This document shows positions 1 through 8,991 of a stretch of 64,000 nt of DNA, in pieces. The stretch spans positions 5,897 to 69,896 of the forward strand of contig DIYL01000027.1 of assembly GCA_002428985.1 (NCBI GenBank). Direction: 5' to 3'. The number at the start of each line of letters is the position of its first letter. Position 1 is the stretch's first letter. The stretch comes from Anaerolineales bacterium UBA6055. Its GTDB lineage: Bacteria; Chloroflexota; Anaerolineae; Aggregatilineales; Phototrophicaceae. The position numbers were made by a program, and so were the translations under genes. The notes under the pieces were generated by a model. That model ran no database searches. It was not told where the DNA came from and saw only the letters and a list, made by a program, of their open reading frames with translations.

Positions 1-21
1 CGTAAATTGATGGTGTGAAAA

Positions 22-210
22 TTATTCTTCGTCAGATTTATTGTTTTCACGTTGGAGGATGACGATACCCCATAGGAGGTCTGCACCATTGCCTGCGCCT
101 GAAGTCACAATCTCATAGCCTTCGTTGACAAGGCGTGACAATTCTTTTTCACCTTCTTCACGTCCTTCGCGATCGTTGATGAATGTGAAAATCTTTACTT
201 CTTTAGCCAT
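22..210 (-). CDS. Small DUF4177-like protein
   Basis: A 62-residue soluble protein with no signal peptide or membrane segment. A charged N-terminal half is followed by a helix and the stretch LVNEGYEIVTSG. This resembles the 'L..L...GWE(L/I)V' core of DUF4177-type small proteins, whose biochemical role is unknown. The ATG is followed by MAKEVKIF; upstream on the minus strand is AAAGGACACGAAAT, an acceptable ribosome binding site. It lies alone at the window edge, before the minus-strand X25 protein, with 81 bases between them. The family match is a weak visual resemblance only. Confidence 0.6.
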   Translation of the reverse strand: MAKEVKIFTFINDREGREEGEKELSRLVNEGYEIVTSGAGNGADLLWGIVILQRENNKSDEE

Positions 211-291
211 AATTTCGTGTCCTTTTGAATAATGACGATGTTGCGTCTATTGTAGTCTGAACTGATAATTTTGCACGACTTGTTTATCCTA

Positions 292-1212
292 CTAACGATT
301 TGGTGCAACTATAGGTAAATCTGTTGATAAACGCAACGGTATCTGGCTAATAAATGGTGTCAGGGTTTTTAAATTGCTATCCCATGCAAATACACTTAAG
401 TGTCCGATATTGGGTATCCAGAGTGGGAAATTATCACCATCAAATTCACCATTTTGTCCATAACTGGTTTCTATATTGCCATTGACTGCGACGCGCGCTT
501 CCCAACTACCACCGGGTACGAGTAATGTCTCATAAGTGTAAATACCGTCACCATCTACATCTTGCATCCATGTACGGAAGCAACTCGCGTTCCATTCTTC
601 GATACATCCAACATTATCTTGAAAATTACTAGGCATTGTGAGAATTAGTGAATTCACATCATCAGTGATCCAACCTGTTTTATGGTCGTAATAGAAGCTT
701 ACATTCTGCATACGATCTAGTTCTAGGTTGATCGGCTGGCTATTTTCTCCACTAATGCCACTTTTCCCGTAAATATACTCACCACTATTCAAGTAGGCAC
801 GATAACTGTATGCACCAGCTGGAATTTCAAACGTCGCACGCCAGATGTCGCCCAAGATGTCGTAATTCATAGTGGTTGTCATACAATCAGCTACACTGTC
901 CAGAGCACATCCGAGTTCGTCTTGAAATGTCCCCACAATTGTAACTGTTTCAGGTGTTGCCCAACCATTTGGATTCTCAAGGTTGAACATTGCGATGGGG
1001 GTCATTGTTTGAGAATTCATTGTGGCGTCTGTGGTATCAATTTGAGGGTTAGAGATAACATCAGAAACACTATCTACACCTGAACTAGCAGGATCTGTCG
1101 GACTGCCTCCAAAAATAACAAAGCCTAATATAACGATGATAATCAATAAAACGGCAGCTTGAGCAGTTGCAGGATTTTCTTCACTTGTCATTACTGGAGA
1201 CGGATTAGACAT
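292..1212 (-). CDS. Membrane-anchored protein with two X25-like modules
   Basis: 306 residues. Residues 1-19 are a short cytoplasmic start, 20-36 one hydrophobic segment, 37-85 a Ser/Thr/Asp-rich linker. Two repeats of about 98 residues follow (roughly 88-186 and 187-285). Each begins with a beta strand, has the paired-cysteine pattern G-C-x7-C (C102/C110 and C203/C211), a central Asp-rich turn, then P-(A/G)-G-x-(Y/W) and a Y-G motif. This layout matches the X25 module of bacterial pullulanases (V-x-I-x-G-x-(F/H)-Q-x-x-L-G-C; FYYDHKTGW in repeat 1), an immunoglobulin-like fold often linked with starch-type polysaccharides. No catalytic domain is present. It is probably displayed outside the membrane; a role in glycan or envelope binding is inferred. 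Confidence 0.72.
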   Translation of the reverse strand: MSNPSPVMTSEENPATAQAAVLLIIIVILGFVIFGGSPTDPASSGVDSVSDVISNPQIDTTDATMNSQTMTPIAMFNLENPNGWATPETVTIVGTFQDELGCALDSVADCMTTTMNYDILGDIWRATFEIPAGAYSYRAYLNSGEYIYGKSGISGENSQPINLELDRMQNVSFYYDHKTGWITDDVNSLILTMPSNFQDNVGCIEEWNASCFRTWMQDVDGDGIYTYETLLVPGGSWEARVAVNGNIETSYGQNGEFDGDNFPLWIPNIGHLSVFAWDSNLKTLTPFISQIPLRLSTDLPIVAPNR

Positions 1213-1450
1213 AGACTTGCTTTCTATTGGTGTGCAGAATCGTTATGTATTGTAACTGACACAAATTTTGCGGATAGGGTTTCATGTTACAATTGATAGA
1301 CTTTGGTGAAGATATTCCAATATTTGTTAGAGTTTGTATCGTTAATGTTATATGGGTCAGAATTTCTGATAAACTGAAATCATTAGTCAGCTCATAGCTA
1401 AGATAAATGTTAATTCTTCCAAATGTAAAAAGCTATAGAGGGGATCACAT

Positions 1451-1759
1451 ATGCTATCATCGCCAACCTCATTTATATTTTATGCAATTTTTGTTGTTAT
1501 ACTTGTTGTCACATATCTTGCGATCCGTCGCGAATGGGTTGCAACAGGACTTATAGCAGGGATGAGCGTTGTGGGTAGCGTTATCTCGATGTTGCTGGTA
1601 TCTTTGTCGCAAGGTAATGCGATGTTCCAAGCAATTGTAGTGAGTTTAGGTATTGGAATTGTGTTTAGTTTAGCAACCGTAGCTATGGCACTATTTTTTC
1701 ATACCAACGAAATGCGCGAACATCGTATCCAAGGTGAATTATCAACTGATACTGAATAG
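1451..1759 (+). CDS. Small three-helix membrane protein
   Basis: 102 residues with three hydrophobic segments (about 7-24, 32-52 and 60-82) and a charged C-terminal tail (HTNEMREHRIQGELSTDTE). The start follows a good ribosome binding site, GAGGGGATCACAT. The stop is 5 bases before the HAD phosphatase start, so the two are probably co-transcribed. I do not recognise a family. The region upstream (1213-1450) is a 238-base AT-rich divergent spacer with no evident structure. Confidence 0.62.
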   Translation: MLSSPTSFIFYAIFVVILVVTYLAIRREWVATGLIAGMSVVGSVISMLLVSLSQGNAMFQAIVVSLGIGIVFSLATVAMALFFHTNEMREHRIQGELSTDTE

Positions 1760-1764
1760 ACTCT

Positions 1765-2442
1765 ATGGCGCAACAGCCAACAGCAATTCTCTTCGACCTA
1801 GATAATACTCTCACAAATCGTCGTGCCTCTGTAACGCAGTTTGCACGGCAATTTCACGTTGATTTCCGATCTAGACATCAAATGCTTCGTCGTGATGATA
1901 TGGTACCAATCATTCAGAATGCGGATGATGGTGGTTATCGTCCGCCAGATGAACGTTGGCGAGGATTACAAAAATGGATTCCATGGAAAGATAAACCATC
2001 AGCTGAAGAAATCCGCGATTATTGGTATGGAACCCTTGGGTTACATGCTATTGGCGTTGAGGGCTTACACGATACACTGCATACCCTAAAAACACGAGGT
2101 ATTACGCTTGGTATCATCACAAATGGTCCGACAGGCATACAGAATTCAACGATAGATACTCTAAATATACGCCAATACATGGATTGTGCGATTGTATCCG
2201 AGACCGTTGGTGTTAAAAAACCCACTACACAAATTTATGAAATTGCCTTAGCTGAATTAGGTTTGACAACTGATGATAACATCTGGTTTGCAGGTGATAA
2301 TCCAGCAACAGATTTATTGGGCGCATATCGCATGAACATGACGACTGTATGGGTACAAGGGCATCATCCTTGGCAAGATGATAGTTTTCAACCAGATTAC
2401 ACAGTCGATAATATCTCTGAGTTACTCTCGATCTTGGGTTAG
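1765..2442 (+). CDS. HAD-superfamily phosphatase (YjjG/Gph-like)
   Basis: 225 residues with all four HAD motifs: LFDLDNTL at residues 9-16 (nucleophile Asp and acid/base Asp), IITNG near 117 (motif II), the Lys in VGVKKPTTQIYEIAL (motif III) and FAGDNPATDLLGA (motif IV). A helical cap lies between motifs I and II, as in the C1-cap nucleotidase and phosphoglycolate phosphatase-like group. Substrate cannot be told from sequence; small phosphorylated metabolites are typical. It follows the small membrane protein by 5 bases, and its last 21 bases overlap the 3' end of the convergent SDR gene. Confidence 0.88.
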   Translation: MAQQPTAILFDLDNTLTNRRASVTQFARQFHVDFRSRHQMLRRDDMVPIIQNADDGGYRPPDERWRGLQKWIPWKDKPSAEEIRDYWYGTLGLHAIGVEGLHDTLHTLKTRGITLGIITNGPTGIQNSTIDTLNIRQYMDCAIVSETVGVKKPTTQIYEIALAELGLTTDDNIWFAGDNPATDLLGAYRMNMTTVWVQGHHPWQDDSFQPDYTVDNISELLSILG

Positions 2443-3354
2443 GTCTGTTCGCCCTAATTTCTCCAGCATCTTCATAAACTTCTCTGTATTAATAACATAA
2501 CGAAATGCCCAATCCATAGCTGATGGTCTGACCTGTGCCATGCGTGTCAATATTTCTGTGGATTGCCCTCCGCAGATAATCTCGCGCTGATTGAATTGCA
2601 CTGCATGCAAAATTGCACTGGCAACGGTATTGGGACTGTCGAGGCTCATTCCCGGCATCAATAGCTGATGGTCTCTTAATTCAGTCTCGCTAATGTTGTT
2701 GAGCATCTCTGTTCGAGTTAATGCTGGCATGACGACCGAAATATTGATGTTTGTTTTGCCAAATTCTCGGCGTAAACTATCACTAAAAGCGTTGAGCCCT
2801 GCTTTTGTCGCAGAATAAATGGCTTCACCCGGTGGAGGCATCATTGCATTAACACTGCTGACATTGACAATATGTCCATGATTTTGCTGTTGCATGATTG
2901 CTAGAATTGCTTGTGTTAGGTGAATTGTTCCGGCTAGATTGACCTGTAAGATCATATCTATTGTATTGGCGGATAATGTCGAAAATGCACCACCTTTAGA
3001 AATACCGGCATTATTAATGAGAACATCAATTTGATTATGTTGCTCGATAACTGAATTGACTAACGCTTGACGTTGTTCTTGACTTGTAATATCACAAGCA
3101 ATAAATTCAACCACAGTGTCATAAGAGGTAAATTCTTGTTTGAGTTCATCAGTGAGTTGGTGATTGAGATCAGCTATGATGACGGTTGCACCTTGGCGAG
3201 CAAAACTATGTGCTGTGGCTTTACCGATACCACTTGCACCACCTGTGATGATAGTGACAGCGTTTCGCAAGGATTTAGGTTGCTGATGGCGTTGTTTACC
3301 CCACAACCAACCCATAAGGATGCCGACTCCTGCGAGGAGAAATTTTATCTTCAT
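2422..3354 (-). CDS. SDR-family NAD(P)-dependent oxidoreductase
   Basis: 310 residues. A short N-terminal hydrophobic stretch (about 4-18) precedes a Rossmann domain with TGGASGIGKAT (cofactor glycine motif), NNAG near residue 112, a Ser in NVSSVNA and the catalytic YSATK. ADLNH after the second strand carries an acidic residue, which usually favours NAD(H). This is a classical short-chain dehydrogenase/reductase; the substrate is unknown. The N-terminal segment may be a membrane tether rather than a signal peptide. The gene ends 21 bases inside the convergent HAD gene, so the last seven codons of both genes share DNA. Confidence 0.87.
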   Translation of the reverse strand: MKIKFLLAGVGILMGWLWGKQRHQQPKSLRNAVTIITGGASGIGKATAHSFARQGATVIIADLNHQLTDELKQEFTSYDTVVEFIACDITSQEQRQALVNSVIEQHNQIDVLINNAGISKGGAFSTLSANTIDMILQVNLAGTIHLTQAILAIMQQQNHGHIVNVSSVNAMMPPPGEAIYSATKAGLNAFSDSLRREFGKTNINISVVMPALTRTEMLNNISETELRDHQLLMPGMSLDSPNTVASAILHAVQFNQREIICGGQSTEILTRMAQVRPSAMDWAFRYVINTEKFMKMLEKLGRTDLTQDRE

Positions 3355-3443
3355 AAATGTATCCAGTCATATATTTCAGGATAAGCATAATTGATCAGTT
3401 ATGCTATTGATCTGCTGTATTAGATGGTGCGTATAATGAATTC

Positions 3444-3470
3444 GAGAAGGGCAGATATGTATTCTACCCA
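3444..3470 (-). terminator. Hairpin element, copy 1 (terminator-like)
   Basis: Read on the minus strand: TGGGTAG, 8 variable bases, then TCTGCCCTTCTC. The stem GGGTAG/CTGCCC has one G-U pair and is followed by a pyrimidine-rich tail. It sits 21 bases beyond the stop of the secreted propeller protein. An almost identical element occurs at 53514-53540, so this may be a repeated terminator type. Confidence 0.55.
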
Positions 3471-3491
3471 TTGACTTAACTCATCCAAAAT

Positions 3492-5468
3492 CTAGTTGCT
3501 AGGTTCAACATTTTCAATGGTGAGGCGATAGCGTCCAACGCCTTCAAGTCGGGACACATCAATAATATAGGTGTTGTTGAAGGGTACAGTGAATTCTGTA
3601 ATCTGCGCAGAATTATCTAATATTTCTAAGTTTGTTTCCACAAGTTCACCTTGTAGATTATATAGGGCGATTTGCGGGATGAATTGTGTTGAGTCTATTG
3701 CTTCTGCTGTAATATTTAAGGTAGTTTGTCCACGCCCTTCGAATAGCCATCTTTCTGTTGGATAGCTTTCTGGAATGATTCCATATCGTTCAGTCAACGT
3801 ACCATCATGAACAAGCAGGGTTGGTGTAATGATTGTCATGTCATATATCCCCTCACCAATGATTTGGTCGACCTTTACCGTATAGATGCCGTTTGTAGTA
3901 AGTTGTATATTGCTGAGACTACGAGTGAACGGAAGCTGCAAATTGGTATCGTCTTCAACTGTTACAACTTCTGTACCATCGGGGGCGATCAAAGTGACTG
4001 AGTAATCGAAGTCTTGTGCTGTACTAAACCCTTGTACTTCTATCGTCAAAATCTCATTCGTTACACCATCAATAAACCACTTGTCTGTCATATTGTCTGC
4101 GTTTAAAAAGCTACCTGAGATACGATAAGGTGCAAGTATCGGTAATCCGAAACTGGCATCGGGAACTTGTTGTGATAATGCTAAGACTTCACTCGTACCG
4201 TCACTATTAATGACCACATAGAGAATGTCATCTTGCCCTCTTGATAAACCACTAATGGTTGTTCCAAGTGAAGCTTCACCAAGATCAATTGACTCAATTA
4301 ATATGCCGCCGGGTGTATACAAATCGATCAGGTTATCTAATCCGAGAAGGTATGTCCCGTCAGGTGCAACTTCAAAGAAGTTATGTGTGGTGTCAATATC
4401 GAGAGTACTTATGAAGACAAACTGTGTACCATCGAACTGATAAATGGCTCTTTCATCGTATGCATAAAGTTGATCTTCATGACGGGCGAGAAGAGGTTGT
4501 CCGAAGAATGGTTCATCACTACCCAAAGTGATTTCACCGTCTGGTGTGAATAGAACCACTCCGACAGTTTCGTTATTTTCGAATGTTGCGTATAGTGCAC
4601 CGTTTGAATCAGTTTCAATTGATTGTGGTGAGTCAAAACCAAATCCTTCTATGACATCTCCCCATTCATTATCTTGATAAACATGAATACAGGGGCAATC
4701 TGAGTCGGACACATAAACAACACCCTCCAGCCCGACTGCAATATCACTAGGAGTGATAAACTCAGGGTTTGGGATCACTTCTAACAATCGGCCCGATACC
4801 ATATCTAAGCGCATTAAACCCGATTCGACATCAATGGTATAAACAATCTGATTGGAATCATCAATCGCAATATCTTGCAGTTCAATAAAAGTGAAATCAT
4901 CTTCATCCGCAATATTGCCCCACACAACCCCATAGGTTACGCTGTTGCCAAATTCGCCACTCAATACCATAGACCGCGTCACAACATTAAAGATCGACTC
5001 GAACTGTTGCTGCTGGTCAACTGGAACACGTCCGACGATTGTGAGGATGTTATCTCCGAGTTGTATACTGGTGCCCATACCGAAAAAATTGTTATCTCGA
5101 CTGATACCACTAGCTAAAGGGGCGTCATCATTAATTAATACAGACGTTGATAACATGCGATCAATACCAATATTGAAGTCACTTAGACGAGATTCTAATT
5201 GTGACATGGGGTCTGTTTCAGTTGCTGGAATCAATGTGATGACTATCACTGGAATCTCTGGCTCACGCTCGGGGTTACGTGCGTCTGATTCTGCTAGAAT
5301 AACTGTCTCAACACCAAACTGTTGGACAGCAAATGGCTCTTCCCAAGTTGCCGGATAGCTTAACGCAACATCTGCTATATCCCACCTAAACTCCAAGATG
5401 TCATATTGAGCTGTAACGGGTACAAGTACCATCCATACACCTATCAGAATTAGCAGTCGTCGCATCAT
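3492..5468 (-). CDS. Secreted NHL/propeller protein with C-terminal PPC-like domains
   Basis: 658 residues starting with a clear signal peptide (MMRRLLILIGVWMVLVPVTA). About 25-170 forms an unassigned N-terminal domain. About 180-440 holds repeated blades in which strands alternate with 'GxLYA', 'GVVYVSDSD' and 'DGTYLLG' type turns, as in NHL/SMP-30-like beta propellers. About 445-550 and 560-655 look like two beta-sandwich domains of the pre-peptidase C-terminal (PPC) kind (W-F-x-G, Y-x-(I/V)-x-V). No catalytic motif is evident. The likely role is extracellular binding or envelope scaffolding (inference). A terminator-like hairpin follows the stop, and the Nudix gene lies 12 bases upstream, so the two may be one transcript. 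Confidence 0.75.
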   Translation of the reverse strand: MMRRLLILIGVWMVLVPVTAQYDILEFRWDIADVALSYPATWEEPFAVQQFGVETVILAESDARNPEREPEIPVIVITLIPATETDPMSQLESRLSDFNIGIDRMLSTSVLINDDAPLASGISRDNNFFGMGTSIQLGDNILTIVGRVPVDQQQQFESIFNVVTRSMVLSGEFGNSVTYGVVWGNIADEDDFTFIELQDIAIDDSNQIVYTIDVESGLMRLDMVSGRLLEVIPNPEFITPSDIAVGLEGVVYVSDSDCPCIHVYQDNEWGDVIEGFGFDSPQSIETDSNGALYATFENNETVGVVLFTPDGEITLGSDEPFFGQPLLARHEDQLYAYDERAIYQFDGTQFVFISTLDIDTTHNFFEVAPDGTYLLGLDNLIDLYTPGGILIESIDLGEASLGTTISGLSRGQDDILYVVINSDGTSEVLALSQQVPDASFGLPILAPYRISGSFLNADNMTDKWFIDGVTNEILTIEVQGFSTAQDFDYSVTLIAPDGTEVVTVEDDTNLQLPFTRSLSNIQLTTNGIYTVKVDQIIGEGIYDMTIITPTLLVHDGTLTERYGIIPESYPTERWLFEGRGQTTLNITAEAIDSTQFIPQIALYNLQGELVETNLEILDNSAQITEFTVPFNNTYIIDVSRLEGVGRYRLTIENVEPSN

Positions 5469-5480
5469 AGTCTCTCTTTT

Positions 5481-6224
5481 CTATTTGCCGAGTAATGTTT
5501 GCCAGTAACGCTCTATAATTGCCTGAGTATGAAAATCCAGATTAAGTTTATCAACTGTCTCTGAGGAAATTTTTACCCACTTATCTAAGTTTACCGTTAA
5601 AAACTGTGAATTCGTTATGGAAGATGTATAGATTTCGGTCACTAGTTGAGGATGGTTGTGGTGTGTAAATTGGTATTTGTAGTGGGTGTTAACTTGGTAG
5701 CGCGTTGCGCTGGGGATAAAAATACGGCTCTCTGATGGCTGCTTAATGAGTTGATGCCAATTAAGCCCATCTGGTGGAAGTAAAATGTGATGATCATCTG
5801 TCTCGACAAGGTAGATAGCACTATACGTTTTCTGTTTCCATGAATCTACAATGATTCTGCGATGTTCTGCCACGAGGTCAAGCTTGTTGATTTCATTGGA
5901 TGTTAATTTCCCCCAATCTTGACCTTCGTGTAAAACGGCATTATCCAACTCGTCGGTAACAGGATAATGGAAAATGTAAAGCGTATGATTGGGTTTGTGG
6001 CTTTTGTTATGAATAAGTGTGAGTCTTTCGCGAATAAGATTGACTTCAAGTTCTTCTTTTAATTCACGAATAACCGTATCAATCGGTTGTTCACCCGCTT
6101 CACCCATGCCACCAAAAAACGCCCACTTATTTGGGGATGCAATATATGGCTTATTATCACGATGATGCATCGCAATACGCCCGTCAGGCAATTCCAATAA
6201 TGCACCTGCTGCGTAACTCATCAA
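5481..6224 (-). CDS. Nudix hydrolase with C-terminal extension
   Basis: 247 residues. The Nudix box is canonical: GGMGEAGEQ followed seven residues later by RELKEELEV (G-x5-E-x7-R-E-x2-E-E), near residues 38-61. These residues bind the Mg2+ that drives hydrolysis of nucleoside diphosphate-X bonds. The Nudix domain fills roughly 1-140; the remaining 100 residues form an unassigned domain, unusual for a small housekeeping Nudix enzyme. The start directly abuts the stop of the Wzz-like gene, with AAGGGG upstream as ribosome binding site, which suggests translational coupling. The substrate might be a nucleotide sugar, given the polysaccharide context, but that is a guess. Confidence 0.85.
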   Translation of the reverse strand: MMSYAAGALLELPDGRIAMHHRDNKPYIASPNKWAFFGGMGEAGEQPIDTVIRELKEELEVNLIRERLTLIHNKSHKPNHTLYIFHYPVTDELDNAVLHEGQDWGKLTSNEINKLDLVAEHRRIIVDSWKQKTYSAIYLVETDDHHILLPPDGLNWHQLIKQPSESRIFIPSATRYQVNTHYKYQFTHHNHPQLVTEIYTSSITNSQFLTVNLDKWVKISSETVDKLNLDFHTQAIIERYWQTLLGK

Positions 6225-6902
6225 CTACCCCTTATGGCGGGGAATGCTACCAATAGTATGTAAGCCAAGTTTATCTAGTTCATCTTTATGGTGTACTGTT
6301 TGATCAAAATACTCGGCGACGAACATTAGGGCAATACCAAGGATGAATGCAATTGCAATCCGAATGAGTGGTGCAAAACGATTGGTTAACGGCGGTGGTG
6401 CAGGTGTAACCAGCGGTTCGTCAAGTATCGTTACCTGTGCTGATTCACCACCAAGCTGTGGAAAATATGCCTGATTTTGTGTGACTAGAACGGTAATTAC
6501 TGTATTTGCTACAGTTTCAAGCGAGGCTTGGTCAGGATGACTCAGATAGATTACGCCGACACTGCGGGCGTTATCAGCAGCGATGCCTAATAGATCCAAA
6601 TTAATGTCAGTATCTGTCAGCTCGTTTGCAAGTTCGTCACGGAAACTATTACTTCGCACCCAATCTGTAAACGCGTTGACGGTTAGTTCCGATGCTAACC
6701 ACACGTCTTGATAGTCACCTTCACGTTGGGGTAAGTTGAATTCTTGGGCGGCACTGTAGCGGATGGATGTATTAAAGCCACCGGATACTGCGCTGCCGCT
6801 ACTCAAGAAGTCTGGGATGACCAAGATTGAGACAATAACAACGGGTAACAATAACAGCCACCAACGACGACGTACTATACGAATGAGTCCCACAATTTCC
6901 AT
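6225..6902 (-). CDS. Wzz-like polysaccharide chain-length determinant
   Basis: 225 residues. Membrane segments lie near residues 15-31 and 183-201 with an extracytoplasmic loop of about 150 residues between them, and a short cytoplasmic tail (DQTVHHKDELDKLGLHTIG) ends the protein. This is the Wzz/CapA topology of the polysaccharide co-polymerases that set glycan chain length together with a tyrosine kinase. The tail lacks a fused kinase domain; a separate CpsD-like kinase lies at 18742-19395. It is followed directly by the Nudix gene and preceded by the GT4 gene. Confidence 0.75.
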   Translation of the reverse strand: MEIVGLIRIVRRRWWLLLLPVVIVSILVIPDFLSSGSAVSGGFNTSIRYSAAQEFNLPQREGDYQDVWLASELTVNAFTDWVRSNSFRDELANELTDTDINLDLLGIAADNARSVGVIYLSHPDQASLETVANTVITVLVTQNQAYFPQLGGESAQVTILDEPLVTPAPPPLTNRFAPLIRIAIAFILGIALMFVAEYFDQTVHHKDELDKLGLHTIGSIPRHKG

Positions 6903-6916
6903 GTGTATCTATCTCT

Positions 6917-8053
6917 CTATTGAATTATTGGGTCGTTCCACTCAAATGGTTGTTTTGTTTGATGGGATGACCATGCTTGTTCAATGAATGCATTAATTTG
7001 TGTTGTAAAAATCTCAGTATCAAATTTTTGGGCGTGAGTGCGAATCTCGCTAGGATTATAACGGGTTGCATCAAAGTTTTGCATGACCGACTTCAAGCTT
7101 TCAGCAGTTAAATCATCAAAGTGTTCTCCTGTGATGCCAGGAACAACAGTATCGAGTGCGCCACCACCTTTGTATGCAATCACGGGGCGACCTGCTGATT
7201 GAGCTTGAACAGGGGTAATACCGAAGTCTTCTAAACCGGGGAATAGAAATGCTTTACACTTCGCCATTAGGTTGGGTAAATCTTCATCTGGTACGTACCC
7301 TAAAAATTCGACAGTATCACCTGCCATCGCTTGTAAACGTTCCATATCACGCCCTTTACCACCGACCTTTAACGGTAATCCCAACTCGGTGGCTACTTGT
7401 ACGGCAAGGTCTATGCGCTTATAAGGGATTAAACGCGACACTACTAGAAAATAATCCTCAACTTCATCGTTTGGTACGGGTTGGAATCTCGATGTATCTA
7501 CAGGTGGGAAGATGATCGTTGAGTCGCGACCATAGTAGGTCTTGATGCGATTTTGAATATCGGTACTGATCGCTATAAAGTGTGAAGCCCTTTGAGCTGC
7601 TTGGTAATCCCATCGTTTCATAATAGAAATTAGAGGACGTAATACTAATTCAACTGCCTTGCCGAATCCTTCACGAGCTGTGTAATGCTCTAGTTGCCAG
7701 ACATAGCGCGTAGGTGCAAGGCAGTAACATATATGAACGCTGGTTTCATCAAACTGCAAACCATGACAAAACCCGCTCTTATTGCTCAAAATGACGTCGT
7801 ATAAGGAAAGATCGAGTCCTCCCCATGCAATGGGATATGCAGGCAAGTATGGTTGATGATGATTGTGGATAGCGGGTAGTTTGTCTATCCACAGGGTGCG
7901 AATATCCCAATTTTGATAGTGGTCAGGCATCATGTCAGGGGCGAAGATACTCGTATAAATGGGGCTGTTTGGATAGCGATCAACCAACACATCCAACACA
8001 TCTTCAGCACCGCCGATTTGATTAAGCCAATCATGTACAAGCGCGAGTTTCAA
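6917..8053 (-). CDS. GT4 family glycosyltransferase
   Basis: 378 residues with the GT-B fold. The N-terminal Rossmann half begins KLALVHDWLNQIGGAE (acceptor-side glycine loop); the C-terminal half has VVSRLIPYKRIDLAV, a GKG loop and FPGLEDFGITPVQAQSAG, the E-x7-E nucleotide-sugar site of GT4 retaining enzymes. It resembles WbaZ-like mannosyltransferases of surface polysaccharide clusters. The start is a TTG with AGGAG six bases upstream; no in-frame ATG fits as well. It lies 14 bases upstream of the Wzz-like gene in the same direction. Donor and acceptor are unknown. Confidence 0.88.
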   Translation of the reverse strand: MKLALVHDWLNQIGGAEDVLDVLVDRYPNSPIYTSIFAPDMMPDHYQNWDIRTLWIDKLPAIHNHHQPYLPAYPIAWGGLDLSLYDVILSNKSGFCHGLQFDETSVHICYCLAPTRYVWQLEHYTAREGFGKAVELVLRPLISIMKRWDYQAAQRASHFIAISTDIQNRIKTYYGRDSTIIFPPVDTSRFQPVPNDEVEDYFLVVSRLIPYKRIDLAVQVATELGLPLKVGGKGRDMERLQAMAGDTVEFLGYVPDEDLPNLMAKCKAFLFPGLEDFGITPVQAQSAGRPVIAYKGGGALDTVVPGITGEHFDDLTAESLKSVMQNFDATRYNPSEIRTHAQKFDTEIFTTQINAFIEQAWSSHQTKQPFEWNDPIIQ

Positions 8054-8094
8054 ATGGGTCTCCTATCATTTGCGCGCAAGATGATACCACAAAC

Positions 8095-8913
8095 CTAAGC
8101 GAGTCTATAGTCTGTTGATTTAAAAAGAACCATTTCTTTTTGAATGAAAAACTCGCCTTTTGATTGGATGATGGTTGTCAACTTGTCGCGAAATGCGTTT
8201 CTTTCGGTTTCTGTAACTTTATCGGCACGCATAGTTGACTCAAGATAATCAACCATTGGTTCAACTTCTGTTATCTGCAAATCGCTATCATACGGGACTG
8301 TTTCAACTTTTCCAAAGTGTTTAGTGAGTTGCTCAATTGCATTTTCAGCACGGAAGGGTAATTCACTATTCTTCCAGATATATTTTGATGTAATTTGTTC
8401 GACGAGATTATGGAATTCATACATGTGTTTTGAGCCTAACGTGACACTATGCAAGATACCTTTGTCTTTGAGTACACGACGAATTTCACCAATACCTTTG
8501 TCGCGGTCTGGTACATGGTAGAGCATGAAATTTGCCAAGATAACATCAAATTGATTGTTTTCAAATGGGACGTTTTGTATATCAACGACTTCGAAGTTAA
8601 AGCGTTCAGCATAGTCGCCGAGGTTGCGTTTGGCATCATCCAACATCCCCTCGGATAAGTCGGTTAACGTAATTGTCCAACCTTCGGGGATGCGATGAGT
8701 ATTGCTTGTCCAAATTAACGCGTTGCCACATCCAAATTCAACAATATCGGCATCGACTGGGAAGTCTGCCAACATATGATCAAAAATCCATTCCGTATAA
8801 TCAATAGGGTTGGTACTGAATTGTTCGTGGACACGGATGCGGGCAGATAAATTCTTCTCAGAAGCGTATTGCGTAGATTTGAGTGTTTCAGGATTAGTCC
8901 ATTGTTCAGACAT
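8095..8913 (-). CDS. Class I SAM-dependent methyltransferase
   Basis: 272 residues. Motif I is IVEFGCGNALIW near residue 58, motif II is the acidic end of strand 2 (LTDLSEGML), motif III is DVILANFMLYHV, and IREV-like IGEIRRVLKDKGILHS forms motif IV/post. This is a UbiE/Methyltransf_11 type small-molecule or lipid methyltransferase; the acceptor is not predictable. The ATG is supported by TGAGGA eight bases upstream. It stands 41 bases before the GT4 gene, so it may be in the polysaccharide transcript. Confidence 0.87.
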   Translation of the reverse strand: MSEQWTNPETLKSTQYASEKNLSARIRVHEQFSTNPIDYTEWIFDHMLADFPVDADIVEFGCGNALIWTSNTHRIPEGWTITLTDLSEGMLDDAKRNLGDYAERFNFEVVDIQNVPFENNQFDVILANFMLYHVPDRDKGIGEIRRVLKDKGILHSVTLGSKHMYEFHNLVEQITSKYIWKNSELPFRAENAIEQLTKHFGKVETVPYDSDLQITEVEPMVDYLESTMRADKVTETERNAFRDKLTTIIQSKGEFFIQKEMVLFKSTDYRLA

Positions 8914-8991
8914 AGGATATTCCTCAGATAAGTAGGCAAAAGTGCGCGCATTATCTCATACACTCAGATGAAGAGTTTATCTCACTAGCAA

